From assembly GCF_024323335.1 (NCBI RefSeq), contig NC_066585.1, positions 537,052,769-537,116,768 on the forward strand: a stretch of DNA of 64,000 nt. The letters run 5' to 3'. Position numbers and translations under genes: made by a program. A model generated the notes under the pieces. The model saw only the letters and a program-made list of their open reading frames with translations. It had not been told where the DNA came from and made no database searches. Below, piece after piece: positions 21,583 through 32,586 of the stretch. The DNA comes from Lathyrus oleraceus (lineage: Eukaryota; Streptophyta; Magnoliopsida; Fabales; Fabaceae). Every line of letters begins with the position of its first letter. Position 1 is the stretch's first letter.

Positions 21583-23290
21583 TCAAGCGAATAACTCCGG
21601 ATAAGACTCCTTCATCTGACTCTCAAGTTCCCAAGTCACATTGCCACCTGCTGGTCCTCCCCAAGCTACCTTCACCAAGGCAATCTCTTTACCCCGCAAC
21701 TGCTTCAACTCTCGATCCTCGATCCTCATAGGTGATGTTTCAACAGTCAGGTTATCTCTCACCTGTACATCATCTACTTGGACAACATGCGACGGATCAG
21801 GAATGTACCTCCTCAACTGAGACACATGAAAAACCTCATGCAAATTCGCAAGTGACGGCGGTAAAGCGATACGATAGGCTACCTCCCCTATCCTCTCCAA
21901 AATCTGGTAAGGACCAATAAATCGAGGTGTCAACTTCTTCGACTTCAAAGCTCGACCAACCCCAGTTATCGGAGTGACACTAAGAAACACATGATCCCCC
22001 TCTTGAAACTCAAGTGACTTCCTCCTCTTGTCGTGATAACTCTTCTGACGACTCTGAGCAATCCTCATCTTCTCCTGAATCATCTTAATCTTTTCCGTAG
22101 TTTGTTGAACAATCTCCGGTCCAACCACAGTACTCTCACCGGACTCATACCAACATAAAGGTGTCCGACATCTCCTACCATACAAAGCTTCAAACGGTGC
22201 CATACCAATGCTCGAATGAAAACTATTGTTGTAGGTAAACTCAATCAAAGGTAAATAACAATCCCAAGCACCTCCCTTTTCCAAAACACAAGCCCTCAAA
22301 AGATCCTCCAGTGACTGAATCGTCCTCTCAGTCTGACCATCAGTCTGCGGATGATATGCAGAACTCAATCTCAGCTTAGTTCCCAAAGCCCTCTGCAAAC
22401 CTTCCCAGAACTTCGATGTAAATCTAGGATCTCTGTCCGAAACAATACTCGACGGAATACCATGCAAACTTACAATCTTCTCAATATACAACTCAGCTAA
22501 TCTCTCTAATGGATAATCCATTCTGATCGGAATGAAATGAGCCGATTTTGTCAATCTGTCAACAATCACCCAAATAGCTTCAAAATTCTTACTTGTCCTC
22601 GGTAAACCAGAAACAAAATCCATACTGATACTATCCCACTTCCACTCTGGAATAGCCAACGGTTGCATTAGCCCAGACGGCTTCTGATGCTCAATCTTCG
22701 ACTTCTGACAAGTCAAACAAGAATAAACAAAACTCGCAATTTCTCTTTTCATTCCCGGCCACCAAAATAACTTTTTCAAATCATGATACATCTTCGTAGC
22801 TCCAGGATGAATACTCAGGCCACTACGATGTCCTTCCTCAAGAATACTCTTCTTAAGTTCGATAACATCCGGAATACACACCCGATTACCAAATTTCAAA
22901 ACACCATTCTCATCAACTCTGAATTCACCACCTTGACCTTGATTCACTAGAGTCAACTTATCAACCAAAAGTACATCGGATTTCTGACCCTCTCTAATCT
23001 CATCCAGAATACCACTCGTTAACTTCAACATTCCCAATTTAACACTATTGTGAGTACTCTCACACACCAAACTCAAGTCTCTAAACTGCTCAATTAAATC
23101 CAATTCCTTAACCATTAACATAGACATATGCAATGATTTCCGACTCAATGCATCAGCCACTACGTTTGCTTTACCCGGATGGTAATTCAAACCAAAGTCA
23201 TAATCCTTCAGAAACTCTAACCATCTCCTCTGTCTCATATTCAGCTCTTTCTGATCAAACAAATACTTTAAACTTTTATGGTCACTGAAA
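21583..23290 (-). pseudogene. Tekay RNase H end, integrase and chromodomain
   Basis: 559-codon frame (21583-23262) continuing pol after a 1-nt frameshift. The zinc-binding HHCC domain has H145, H152, C182 and C185. The integrase core has catalytic D215 (MDFVSGLP), D276 (IVSDRDPRF) and E312 (HPQTDGQTERT), so D-D-35-E spacing is intact. The GPY/F-type region (FIGPYQILERIGEVAYRIALP) follows. The last 50 residues form a CR-type chromodomain (REIEDRELKQLRG-like start, VKVAWGGPAGGNVTWELE), thought to direct chromoviruses to heterochromatin. All catalytic residues are present; it could act if supplied in frame. Confidence 0.9.
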
Positions 23291-25157
23291 CCTCAAATCT
23301 TGACCCGTACAAGTAATGCCTCCATAACTTCAGAACAAATACCACAGCTGCCAACTCTAAATCGTGTGTCGGATAGTTCCTCTCATGAACCCTCAGCTGT
23401 CTCGAAGCATAAGCTATAACCTGCTTATTCTGCATCAACACACCACCCAAACCCAACAATGAAGCATCACAGTAAACCTCAAATAGTTCCGATGGACTCG
23501 GTAATATCAGAATAGGAGCAGTAGTTAACCTTCTCTTTAACTCTTGGAAACCTTCTTCACACTTTGAGTCCCAAACAAACGCTTGCCCCTTTCTAGTCAA
23601 CATCGTTAACGGTAACGCCAACTTAGAAAATCCCTCAATGAACTTCCTATAATATCCTGCAAGTCCAAGAAAACTCCTTATCTCAGAAACTGACTTCGGA
23701 GCTTCCCACTTAGATACCGCTTCTATCTTAGAAGGATCAACAGCAACACCACCTCTTGAAATCACATGACCAAGAAAACTAACCTCTTCTAACCAAAATT
23801 CACACTTGGACAGTTTAGCAAATAACTTCTTTTCTCGTAGAACTCCTAAAACCACTCTCAAATGCTCAGCATGCTCTTCTTCAGATTTCGAATACACCAA
23901 AATATCGTCAATAAACACCACAACAAACTGATCTAGGTACGGATGGAAAATCCTATTCATATACTCCATAAACACTCCAGGCGCATTAGTCACACCAAAA
24001 GGCATTACAAAATACTCATAATGTCCATACCTTGTTCTGAAAGCAGTCTTCTGAATATCCTCAGTTTTCACACGTATCTGATGATACCCCGATCTCAAAT
24101 CTATTTTGCTGAACACACTCGCACCAACCAACTGATCCATCAAATCATCAATCCTCGGCAAAGGATACCGATTCTTGATCGTCACTTTATTCAGTTGCCT
24201 GTAGTCCACACACAACCTCATAGTACCTTCTTTCTTCTTAACCAATAACACTGGTGCACCCCACGGTGACACACTCGGACGAATAAATTTCTTATCCAAC
24301 AGATCTTCCAGCTGACTCTTCAATTCAGCTAACTCAACAGCAGACATACGGTACGGAGCCATCGACACCGGCCTAGTACCAGGTACCAAATCAATCGAGA
24401 ACTCCACTTCACGCTCTGGCGGTAATTCATTCACTTCTTCCGGAAACACATCAGGAAAATCACACACCACAGCTAGATCGCGAATCACAAGTTTATCTTT
24501 AGCCTCCAAAGTCGCTAACAACATAAACAACTCTGCCCCATCTGCTACTGCCTCATTCACCTGCCTCGCTGATAGAAACAAATCCTTTCCTTCCTCAATC
24601 TCAGGAAAGATCACAGTCTTATCAAAACAGTTGATATAAACTCGGTTACACACCAACCAGTTCATACCCAGAATAACATCAATCTGCACTAGTGGAAGAC
24701 ACACTAGGTCCATCCCAAAGTCTCTACCAAAAATACGCAAAGGACAATTTAAACAAACTGAAGTAGTAGTCACCGAACCCTTCGCAGGAGTATCAATCAC
24801 CATACTACCATGCATCTCAGATATCTCTAACTTAAGTTTCACAGCACAATCCAAAGATATAAAGGAATGAGTAGCACCGGTGTCAATAATAGCTACAAGA
24901 GGAAAGCCATTAATATAACACGTACCTCGGATCAAACGATCATCTGCAGAAGTCTCAGAACCCGATAAAGCAAAGACCTTGCCTCCCGACTGGTTCTCTC
25001 TCTTCGGCTTAGGACACTGTGGACTGATATGACCCACTTCTCCACAGTTGAAACAAGTCACAGTCTTCAACTGGCACTCTGCAGCCAAATGACCACCTTT
25101 TCCACACTTGAAACACTTCTTCTCATTACTGGTACACTCATGGATACGATGTCCAGC
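23268..25157 (-). pseudogene. Tekay nucleocapsid knuckles, protease, RT and RNase H start
   Basis: Frame open from just after the TAG at 25158 to 23268. It contains CCHC knuckles ([14 protein letters not shown] upstream of the Met at 25088, then [14 protein letters not shown] at residues 12-25), the aspartic protease ([11 protein letters not shown], about residue 68), and RT with the [32 protein letters not shown] and [11 protein letters not shown] blocks (FIDD about residue 390). RNase H begins at [12 protein letters not shown] (about residue 545). It ends at a frameshift within YGSRFEV. The 1-nt deletion is inferred because the reading frame of the RNase H tail resumes in the next frame without a gap. 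Confidence 0.92.
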
Positions 25158-25952
25158 CTAACCACATCTGAAACACTTAGCAGGGGCACTAGAGTCTCCC
25201 CCACTAGGCCTCTTCATTCCACTCTGTCTCTGGAAACCTTTGCCAACTGCATACGGCTTCCCACGATCATTCTGATTCTTGCCTTTCCTATCAACCCTCT
25301 GCTGATAGCTCTCCGCTCTGGCTTTGGTATCCTGTTCAAAAATCCTGCAACAGTCAACCAAATCAGAAAACACTCTAATCCGTTGATACCCAATAGCCTG
25401 CTTGATCTCGGGACGTAACCCGTTCTCAAACTTCACACATTTTGAAAATTCCCCAGTAGCCTCATCATAGGGAGTGTAATACTTCGACAGCTCTGTGAAC
25501 TTAGCAGCATACTCCGTAACAGACCGGTTGCCCTGCTTCAATTCTAAGAACTCTATCTCTTTCTTTCCTCTGACATCCTCTGGAAAGTACTTCCTCAGGA
25601 ATCTCTCTCTGAACACAGCCCAAGTGATCTCAGCATTCCCAGCAGATTCCAACTCAGTGCGGGTAGCAACCCACCAATCATCTGCTTCCTCTGACAGCAT
25701 ATGCGTACCGAACCTGACCTTCTGGTTATCGGCACACTCAGTCACTCGGAAGATCCTCTCGATCTCCTTCAACCACTTCTGAGCGCCATCTGGATCGTAT
25801 ACTCCCTTGAACATTGGAGGATTGTTCTTCTGGAACTCACTCAGTTGACGAGCAGCTCCCATTCCCACAACATTCGGATTCCCTCCAAGTACTCCAGCTA
25901 GCATACCCAGAGCCTTAGCAATCGCAGCATCATCTCTACCTCTTCCAGCCAT
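25158..25952 (-). pseudogene. Tekay gag
   Basis: 264 codons from MAGRGRDDAAIAKAL at 25952. The Retrotrans_gag region is complete: FKGVYDPDGAQKWLKEIERIF, MLSEEADDWWVATR, FRERFLRKYFPEDVRGKKEIEF, VTEYAAKFTELSKYY. It ends CFRCG* because the fourth codon after the first knuckle cysteine pair is TAG, where an AAG (Lys) codon is expected. Read-through of this single stop would rejoin the rest of gag-pol. The start lies about 110 nt from the primer site. Confidence 0.92.
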
Positions 25953-26060
25953 CTCTATTCTGAAAACCCAACAAGCTAAAACAATAAGTACTGATAGGGT
26001 TACACAACACCTATCACGTACAGGGAAAACAAAATAATTACGACTCGACTCGACCGACTA

Positions 26061-26073
26061 TGCTCTGATACCA
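26061..26073 (-). other. Primer binding site (tRNA-iMet)
   Basis: Minus strand TGGTATCAGAGCA, four bases inside the 5' LTR (…TTACATTAG|TGG on the minus strand). Standard initiator-Met primer site of chromoviruses. Confidence 0.92.
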
Positions 26074-26077
26074 CTAA

Positions 26078-28107
26078 TGTAACACCCTTCTAAATTACCC
26101 CAAATATTTAATTAAAACAACAAATATATACATCAGAGTAAAGGTGCAAATAAGGGTGTCACACAAACACTTCACACCATTCACCATAATAACTGTCATG
26201 CTCTTTTATTAATTCAAAACATAAAGCATTTGCACAATACGCAGCGGATAGAGATTAAATCAATCATGCAAAACATGTAGCATATTACATGTAAACTGGT
26301 TCACAACCAACAACAAAACATTTAAAACATCCCATCCCGATGTTACATCTACCAGAGCATGACCCACTAAGGAACTACACTAGACTTCAAGTACTAGCTC
26401 CTACTCAATCACTACTCGTTACCTGAAAAATAGTTGTAAGGGTGAGTTCCTCAATCGATATAAAAAGCATTATAGAATATCATGAAATGCTAAGTAAATA
26501 ACACGTTAATCACCCTAATCATATCACACATTCAGTAACGGCACATCAACTCAATTATCATACTCAATACCAACACAATTCATACTCATACTCAATGCCA
26601 ACACAAACACACGTATAATATTGGAATACATCCATTCATATTATACGCCATACATACATTATGCAATGAGACTCCATGCATGCGGCACCGACTATTCGTG
26701 AACATATAGTTCACCTCACCGATCAAATCCAGATACGGCTACCAAGCCCACTAGTCCCACTCATTTGAGACCTAGTGACTCACTCACTAATTCCTCACCA
26801 TGGGAATTAGCTACCACCCCAAGGGCTATGCTATGCACGCTAATCACCTAGCATGCAAACATCAACAACAATCCACAATGATTTACTCACTAATTCCTCA
26901 CCATGGGAATTAGCTACCACCATAAAGGCCACAATATGCATGCTAATTCACCTAGCAATGCAACATCATCAACAACAATCCACAATGGACATATGCTCAC
27001 ACTCTAAGCCATAAAACAGTTCATTCACCAACACATGCATAATATATACATTCACAACATTATGCATATTTTCACACATCATCAGCATATTTATCACATA
27101 ATCATATCATGTCATGCCAATTAATCAATCACAGTATTAGCACACTCTACTAATACCTATACTACTCAAAATAACGGGAAATGATCCCTACTATATCACA
27201 CACTGATATAGGCAACCATCAAATAGGTACACAACATTCAAATATTAATTTTTTCACTTTTCACACAGTGTTAACCGGTTAACACCCTGGGTTAACCGGT
27301 TAACGCAACACAGAACACGCTTCCTGGCAAAACTTAACAGTGTTAACCGGTTAACGCCCTGGGTTAACCGGTTAACGCAGACAGAACAGCAATATTTTCC
27401 CAACTCACAACAGTGTTAACCGGTTAACGCCCTGGGTTAACCGGTTAACGCAAGCAAAACAACAATACCTCACAATTCCTAACAGTGTTAACCGGTTAAC
27501 ACCCTGGGTTAACCGGTTAACGCAAGACAGAAAGCTGTTCCTGCGCTAACACGAAGCAGAACGCAGAATTCTCCGCATTTTCCGCCGTTGGAGGACTTCC
27601 GAACCTCCGATTCCGATTCCGTAAAAAGTTATACGTTCGAAAAATCACAACCCATCCAATTACAGATTCAATTTCAGTTTTAACACAACTTATCCAACAC
27701 AATTTTTCAGCATTCAACATCCCAATTAGGGTCAATTCAACGGTTCATCACTACCCATTACATGTTAACCCATAATACCCATTAAACGACGATAAACCCC
27801 CCTTACCTGAGTTAATCCGGCGAATCTTTAAGCTTCAAGCTTTTCTCTTCTCCAACCTTCTTCCTCTTGCTCTGCCTCTTTGCCCTTTTTCCTCTTTTTG
27901 AGCCGCTTCTCTGTTTTCACGTAAAACCCTCTTTACCAAAAAAAAATGAAACTTTTTTCTTATTTCCCACTTATATACTTTCCAATAATTATTATTCCAA
28001 TAATAATAATAATAATAATAATCCAATAATTCCAATTATTTAATTAAATTAATAAATATAATATTAACTTAAATTAAATAATTATCTTATTTTATCGGGG
28101 TGTTACA
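26078..28107 (-). repeat. Tekay 5' LTR
   Basis: 2,030 bp, same termini as the 3' LTR. On the minus strand it starts TGTAACACCCCGATAAAAT. A TATA box lies about 135 nt in (27964-27975), followed by a leader that ends CTCAG|GTAAGG (27807/27806), a strong 5' splice donor. Confidence 0.95.
27270..27521. repeat. GTTAACCGGTTAAC palindrome array, 5' LTR copy
   Basis: Eight palindromes in four pairs, as in 20702-20953. All eight are perfect in both LTRs even though nearby bases have changed. Confidence 0.95.
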
Positions 28108-28112
28108 AAGGA
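28108..28112. repeat. Tekay target-site duplication, right
   Basis: AAGGA; see 19505-19509. Confidence 0.93.
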
Positions 28113-28208
28113 TCTCAACAGTATCATGGTAAGAATACAAATTTTGGGAAGTGACACTTTGTCGTATAGGACATTACTTGAGGACAAGCAATGAGCTAAG
28201 TTTGGGGT
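28113..28208 (+). other. Athila 3' end with polypurine-like tract
   Basis: Continues the Athila body after the Tekay insertion. It ends GAGCTAAGTTTGGGGT against the LTR start TGTGATCAG, the usual Athila polypurine arrangement. Confidence 0.75.
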
Positions 28209-29632
28209 TGTGATCAGTCACCATTTTCACTATATTTTCGTTGCTTATCCGACAAGAAACCAAGGACTTTGAGACAATGTGCAAGCATTTTGGTACTTTT
28301 CAAGGAAATTTTACTTCCCGTATAATATTTGAGCATTTCCATTCATTGTCATGTTTTACTTTATATTTTCGTGATTTTACGCGTAGGATGTCGGTGTTTT
28401 GTCCATCAGGTCCAGGTGGAAGAACCGAGGAACTCGGAGCGAGACAATGCGGAATTCCGACAAGCAAAGGAATGGAAAAAACTTTAGCATAAGAGGGCTG
28501 ACATGGCCACCCATGTCACCTGACACGGGTCGTGTCAGGCAGAAGGAGGATGAAAGCCAAAACAGTAGCCTGACACAGTCGTTCGTGTCAGCTGACACAG
28601 CCCGTGTCAGACCTTTTCCTCAGCCGTGTTGAGCCCCATGGGCGTGTCAACTGAAGTAGTGAGCTGACACGGCCACCCGTGTCAGCCCAGGCCCAAAATT
28701 TCCATTTTTCATCAGGCTTTTGATCATCGGGATTGTGGAGATATTTTTGGAGTTGTCCACCTGTTGCTTGGAATTTTCACTATATAAGAGAACCTTCTAC
28801 CAAAGAAAAAATCATCTTGGAACGAGGCAAACACCATAATTGTCAAGCAATCAAGTATTACAGAGATCAAGGAATTCGGAGAGCGGAAGGTTTTCATGAG
28901 CGGAAGCGATTGAAGATCCAAGTCATCCAATTACTTGTAATGTGTAATTTTTATCTTGCATTCCTTTTGGACAAAATGAGTAGCTAAACCCCTCAATGCT
29001 AAAGGGGTGTACCTGATTTAGAATTGTAATGACTATGAGTTTACAATTGCATTTATAATATTATTCTTACGGTAACCTTTTGATGTGTTTAATGATTTCT
29101 CTTTTGGACCAATCGAGATTGTTTTGTGGTTGTCAATTAGGCTGGACCGCCATTGGTAAGGTTTTCATAAGGTTACACTACAGTAGATATCACCTAGGAC
29201 TAGGGATACTCTGTATGAATCAGAGCATTCTTGATATAATAAAGCTTAACTTCACCCTAATTACCTATGGATATAGAAATTAGGGTAGATTGATTAAAGA
29301 TTTTATCACCAAGGACTTGGGAGAAGATACCCTTGAGAACTGGTAGTAATTGATATTTGTTGATGCAGTAGTGACTCAGAGTTATTACAGGGATAAATCA
29401 TACACCTTCCCTGGCATTGTTCCTCATACCTTGCAAACCCTTACTGTAATTATTATTTTCCTTTGCCTTTATTTTTATAATTTTGAATTTAAAACCCCCA
29501 ATTATAATTTTTGTTTAATTGAACAATGAACTGAACTCAATATTAAGTTGCAGTCCTTGAGATCGACATTCGGGGAATTTCCCCTTTATTACTATAACAA
29601 GAAAAATAGTACAATTGCTATTTTTCCGATCA
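28209..29632 (+). repeat. Athila 3' LTR (complete, 1.42 kb)
   Basis: TGTGATCAGTCACC...TTTTTCCGATCA. Supplies the 46 bp missing from the 5' copy. Holds a TATA box (about 28780) and the GACACGG array (28497-28685), where several CpG positions differ from the 5' copy, often as C-to-T or G-to-A. Confidence 0.92.
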
Positions 29633-29749
29633 ATGCCCTTGTAAGAAACATGTGCGTTAAACATTGTTGGTGTTGTTGGTTCCTGTAACAATTATTTACT
29701 ATACTGTTTACAATTGGTTAACTTGTTTAGGCTTTTTGTGCAGAAATAA

Positions 29750-30880
29750 ATGGCTGATCATGAAGTTGTTGATGATCTTGAGGTGATGGTTCATGAGATG
29801 ACGCAAGCAAATGAAGTGTTACACGCTAATAATAATAAGAATGGTGAAGTTGATGAGTTTCTTGGGATGGGAAAGTTCCAGAAGAACAATCCGCCTACTT
29901 TCAATGGAAGGTACAATCCTAAAGGTGCTCATGCTTGACTTCATGAGATTGAGAAGATTTTTAGAGTTATGACATGCACTAATGTGCATAAGGTGTTGTT
30001 CGAAACGCATATGCTATCTGAGGAAGCTAAGTATTGGTGGGAGAATACCTGTTAGAGGATGGAAGCTACTAATGCAACTATTACATGGGCTAATTTCAGT
30101 AATGAGTTTCTGGTCAAGTATTTTCCAACAAATGTTTTTATCCGCAAATAGATAGATCTCTTGGAACTGAACCTAGGGAATATGATTGTGGCTGACTATG
30201 CAGCTAAGTTTGAGGAGCTGACAAGATTTTTTTCCTCACTATAATAGCGTGGAAGCTGGAGGTTCTATGTGCGTGAAGTTTGAGAGTGGTTTACGTCCTG
30301 AGATCAAATATATCATAGGCTTTTAAGAGGTTTGTTGTTTCACAGTATTGGTGAACTAGTGCAAAATTTATGATGCTGATAGTAGAGCCATATCTATTCA
30401 CTAAAAGAGTGTGAATGAGAAGAAGAGTGAGAGTCATAATCGTGGTAAGCCATATATGACTTCGATTTCTAAGGGAAATAAGAAGTTCTAAAAGAAGGAT
30501 GTAGGTGGGAGTGAAACGAGTGAGGGAGTAGTTTATGCTTCTCTAAGATGTTTCAAGTGTGGAAAGTTAAGTCATTGTGTTGTTGAGTGCAAGAGAACAA
30601 ACAAGTCATGTTTCAAGTGTGGGAAGCAGGGACATCACACCGTTGATTGCAATATTGCAGTTTTGACTTGTTTTGACTATGGAGAACCAGGTCACATCAG
30701 TACCTAGTGCCAGAAGAAGAGGAAAGCTCTAGATGTCACACGATCTAGTGGGAATGTGTTTTCCCTTAGTGGTATGGAGGTATCGAGATCAGATAATTTG
30801 ATTTGAGGTGTGTGTTTTATTAATGGTGTCTCTTTGGTTGTATCATTGATACGAGTGCGACACATTTGTTCATATATTTG
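29750..30880 (+). pseudogene. Chromovirus gag to protease relic
   Basis: Plus-strand decayed gag related to the Tekay gag above. The open part MADHEVVDDLEVMVHEM...FLGMGKFQKNNPPTFNGRYNPKGAHA (29750-29938) is followed through several stops and small frameshifts by EIEKIFRVMTC, MLSEEAKYWWENT and SGLRPEIKY-like blocks. Three zinc knuckles follow (CFKCGKLSHCVVEC near 30550, CFKCGKQGHHTVDC near 30610, then a third with Cys lost). It fades at the protease start (ISLIRVRHICSY) near 30870. Older than the intact Tekay; orientation opposite. Confidence 0.8.
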
Positions 30881-30884
30881 GCAA

Positions 30885-31332
30885 TCATATATGATAACGA
30901 TTTAAATATCTTAATAACCATGAAACAATCTTAATAATTATTTTAAACTTAGATAGTTGACTAATTAAATATCATCCTAGTCAATAATAATTAATAATTT
31001 GTCTAGCCTAATTACTTAACTAAACAAATGACCAAATGACTTTAACCGGTATGTTTCTAATAGATTGCAAACTATATATTTTTCTAAGTAGTTAATTCAA
31101 TTATATGTTAGCTTGACAAATTAAATTATACCCTGATTTTTTTCTTTCTAAAATAGCAATTAAACCCTAATGTAAGATCAAACTCCTTAGGGGAGAATAA
31201 AAAGTCAAAAGGGTCTCCTTTTAACTTTTTAAGTCTTTGGGTTGACTAGGTAACCTGTAAGGAGTTCTGGACATGTCAGTAATCTAAACTCTAAGTTAGC
31301 TAAGAACAATGGTCAAAATTAGGGGTACGACA
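30885..31332 (-). mobile_element. Ogre-type LTR start fragment, minus strand
   Basis: On the minus strand this begins TGTCGTACCCCTAATTTTGACC at 31332, the same terminus class as 1054 (TGTCACACCCCGATTTTGACC) and 59087. The rest is AT-rich and untraceable. Left boundary approximate. Confidence 0.45.
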
Positions 31333-31432
31333 ACATGCATTGGAGTAGAGGAGATGAATACATTGCATACACAAACATATTTGTAAATTGATTGTTGTTG
31401 TGGATGATTTATATGATTGATGATTGATATTA

Positions 31433-31610
31433 ATTGTAACACTGGGACAGATTACCTTTTTATTTTGTGTTTTGAGAGTTTATTGAACTATTTCTTTTAG
31501 GATTTGCAAAGAATTTCATTTCTATTTACGAGACTATTAAAGTTGAGTTGTTATTATTTATTTCTGCTTCTATGATATGATAATTGAGAAAGATGTTTTA
31601 ACTCAGAAAA
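31433..31610 (+). repeat. Dispersed repeat, copy B
   Basis: Homologous to 859-1045 (see there); roughly 80-85% identical by eye. Followed at once by TGTGACACCC. Confidence 0.6.
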
Positions 31611-31689
31611 TGTGACACCCTTTTTTTGAGTAAATTATCCGCATGTTTTTATAAATTAAGTGTTTGGGTTTAGGGTGTTACATTGATAA

Positions 31690-32245
31690 TAACATGTTTA
31701 GATTTATCAACACATGTACTGAAGCCAAAGATGCTTGAGAGATTCTCAAAATTTCCCATGAAGGCACATCCAAGGTTAGGATGTTAAGCCTGCAGCTCCT
31801 CACTACAAATTGTGAGAATATGAGAGTCGATTAAGATGAATCTATCTCTGATTTCAACATCATATTTAGAGACATTGCCAACAATTCATTTTCCTTGGCT
31901 GAGAAGATGTCAGAAATAAATCTATTCAGAAAAATCCTCAGATATTTGCCTAAAAAGTTTGACATGAAGGTAACAATTATTGAAGAAGTCCAAGACTTAA
32001 GCACATTGGAGGTTGATGAACTCATTGGCTTTCTTCAAACCTTTTAAGTGTTTATAAATGGAAGATCGAAAAAGAAAGACAAAGGTGTAGCTTTTGTATC
32101 TAAGTCTCAAGAGAGTGAAATTCATACTAAAAAAGGCTTATCAGATGATATATCTTATATTGGAGGAAGTTCAACAATTCCTTAAGAAGTCTGGATAAAT
32201 ATTAGAGGACAAATGTGCAAGACAAAAGGTCAACCATCCTCCTAT
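31690..32245 (+). pseudogene. Copia-type gag relic
   Basis: Decayed UBN2-type gag on the plus strand. Readable blocks include LTTNCENMRV, ESISDFNIIFRDIANNS, SEINLFRKILRYLPKKFDMKVTIIEE and LEVDELIGFLQTF, matching the SIRE-like gag at 38615-38800 (EISEEKLVRKILRSLPKRFAMKV). Several stops. Independent of the full copia element next to it, which is in the opposite orientation. Confidence 0.75.
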
Positions 32246-32249
32246 TTGT

Positions 32250-32581
32250 TTCAGTATTGAAGAAATTTCTTCATCTTCTTTATCATTTTTGAGCAAGAGA
32301 ATCCTTCATTTTATGTTGAATCTTTCGAAGATCGTTAAACTATTGAATGCGTTCTTTAGAAGGTTTGTAATGATAAGAGTAAGATGAGGGTGATGATTTT
32401 ACAATTTGGATTCCCTCATTTTTTTTAGTTGTTGAACTTGTTCGCTTATCCTCTCTACAATTTTCTTCATTCTTGATTTTTCCTGAAATTCATGAAGACT
32501 ACCATATATTGATTTAAGAGTTGGATTAAACCTCAAATTCTTAATTCTAAGATATTATTTGTAACACAGTTTTGAACAAAC
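32250..32581 (-). pseudogene. Older copia-like gag relic, left part
   Basis: Minus-strand remnant interrupted by the copia insertion; the other part is at 53004-53430. It includes a Lys/Glu-rich coiled stretch (EFQEKSRMKKIVERISEQVQQLKK). Several stops. Confidence 0.45.
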
Positions 32582-32586
32582 TTTCC
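32582..32586. repeat. Copia target-site duplication, left
   Basis: TTTCC, matching TTTCC at 52999-53003. Confidence 0.9.

Larger units (their letters stand above)
19510..28107 (-). mobile_element. Tekay/Del-type chromovirus, full length (8.6 kb)
   Basis: Two near-identical LTRs of about 2.03 kb, TSD AAGGA on both sides, tRNA-iMet primer site, polypurine tract, and gag-pol ending in a chromodomain. I counted about 12 substitutions plus a small A-run indel between the LTRs (about 0.6%), so insertion is recent. It sits in the 3' region of the Athila element. Coding lesions: TAG in the first zinc knuckle (25158-25160) and a 1-nt deletion between RT and RNase H (near 23290). Otherwise the domains are intact. 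Confidence 0.95.
15320..29632 (+). mobile_element. Athila-type Ty3/gypsy element, decayed, hosting Tekay
   Basis: 5' LTR 15320-16693 (46 bp short), primer site 16700-16717, broken gag, protease fragment, 3' non-coding region, polypurine-like tract and 3' LTR 28209-29632. The body is split by the Tekay element at 19510-28107. The primer site TGGCGCCGTTGTTGGGGA is the Athila tRNA-Asp type. RT, RNase H, integrase and any env-like ORF are missing: sequence passes from protease (18778) to 3' non-coding DNA. The target-site duplication cannot be tested because the left end is lost against Ogre 1. Confidence 0.85.
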
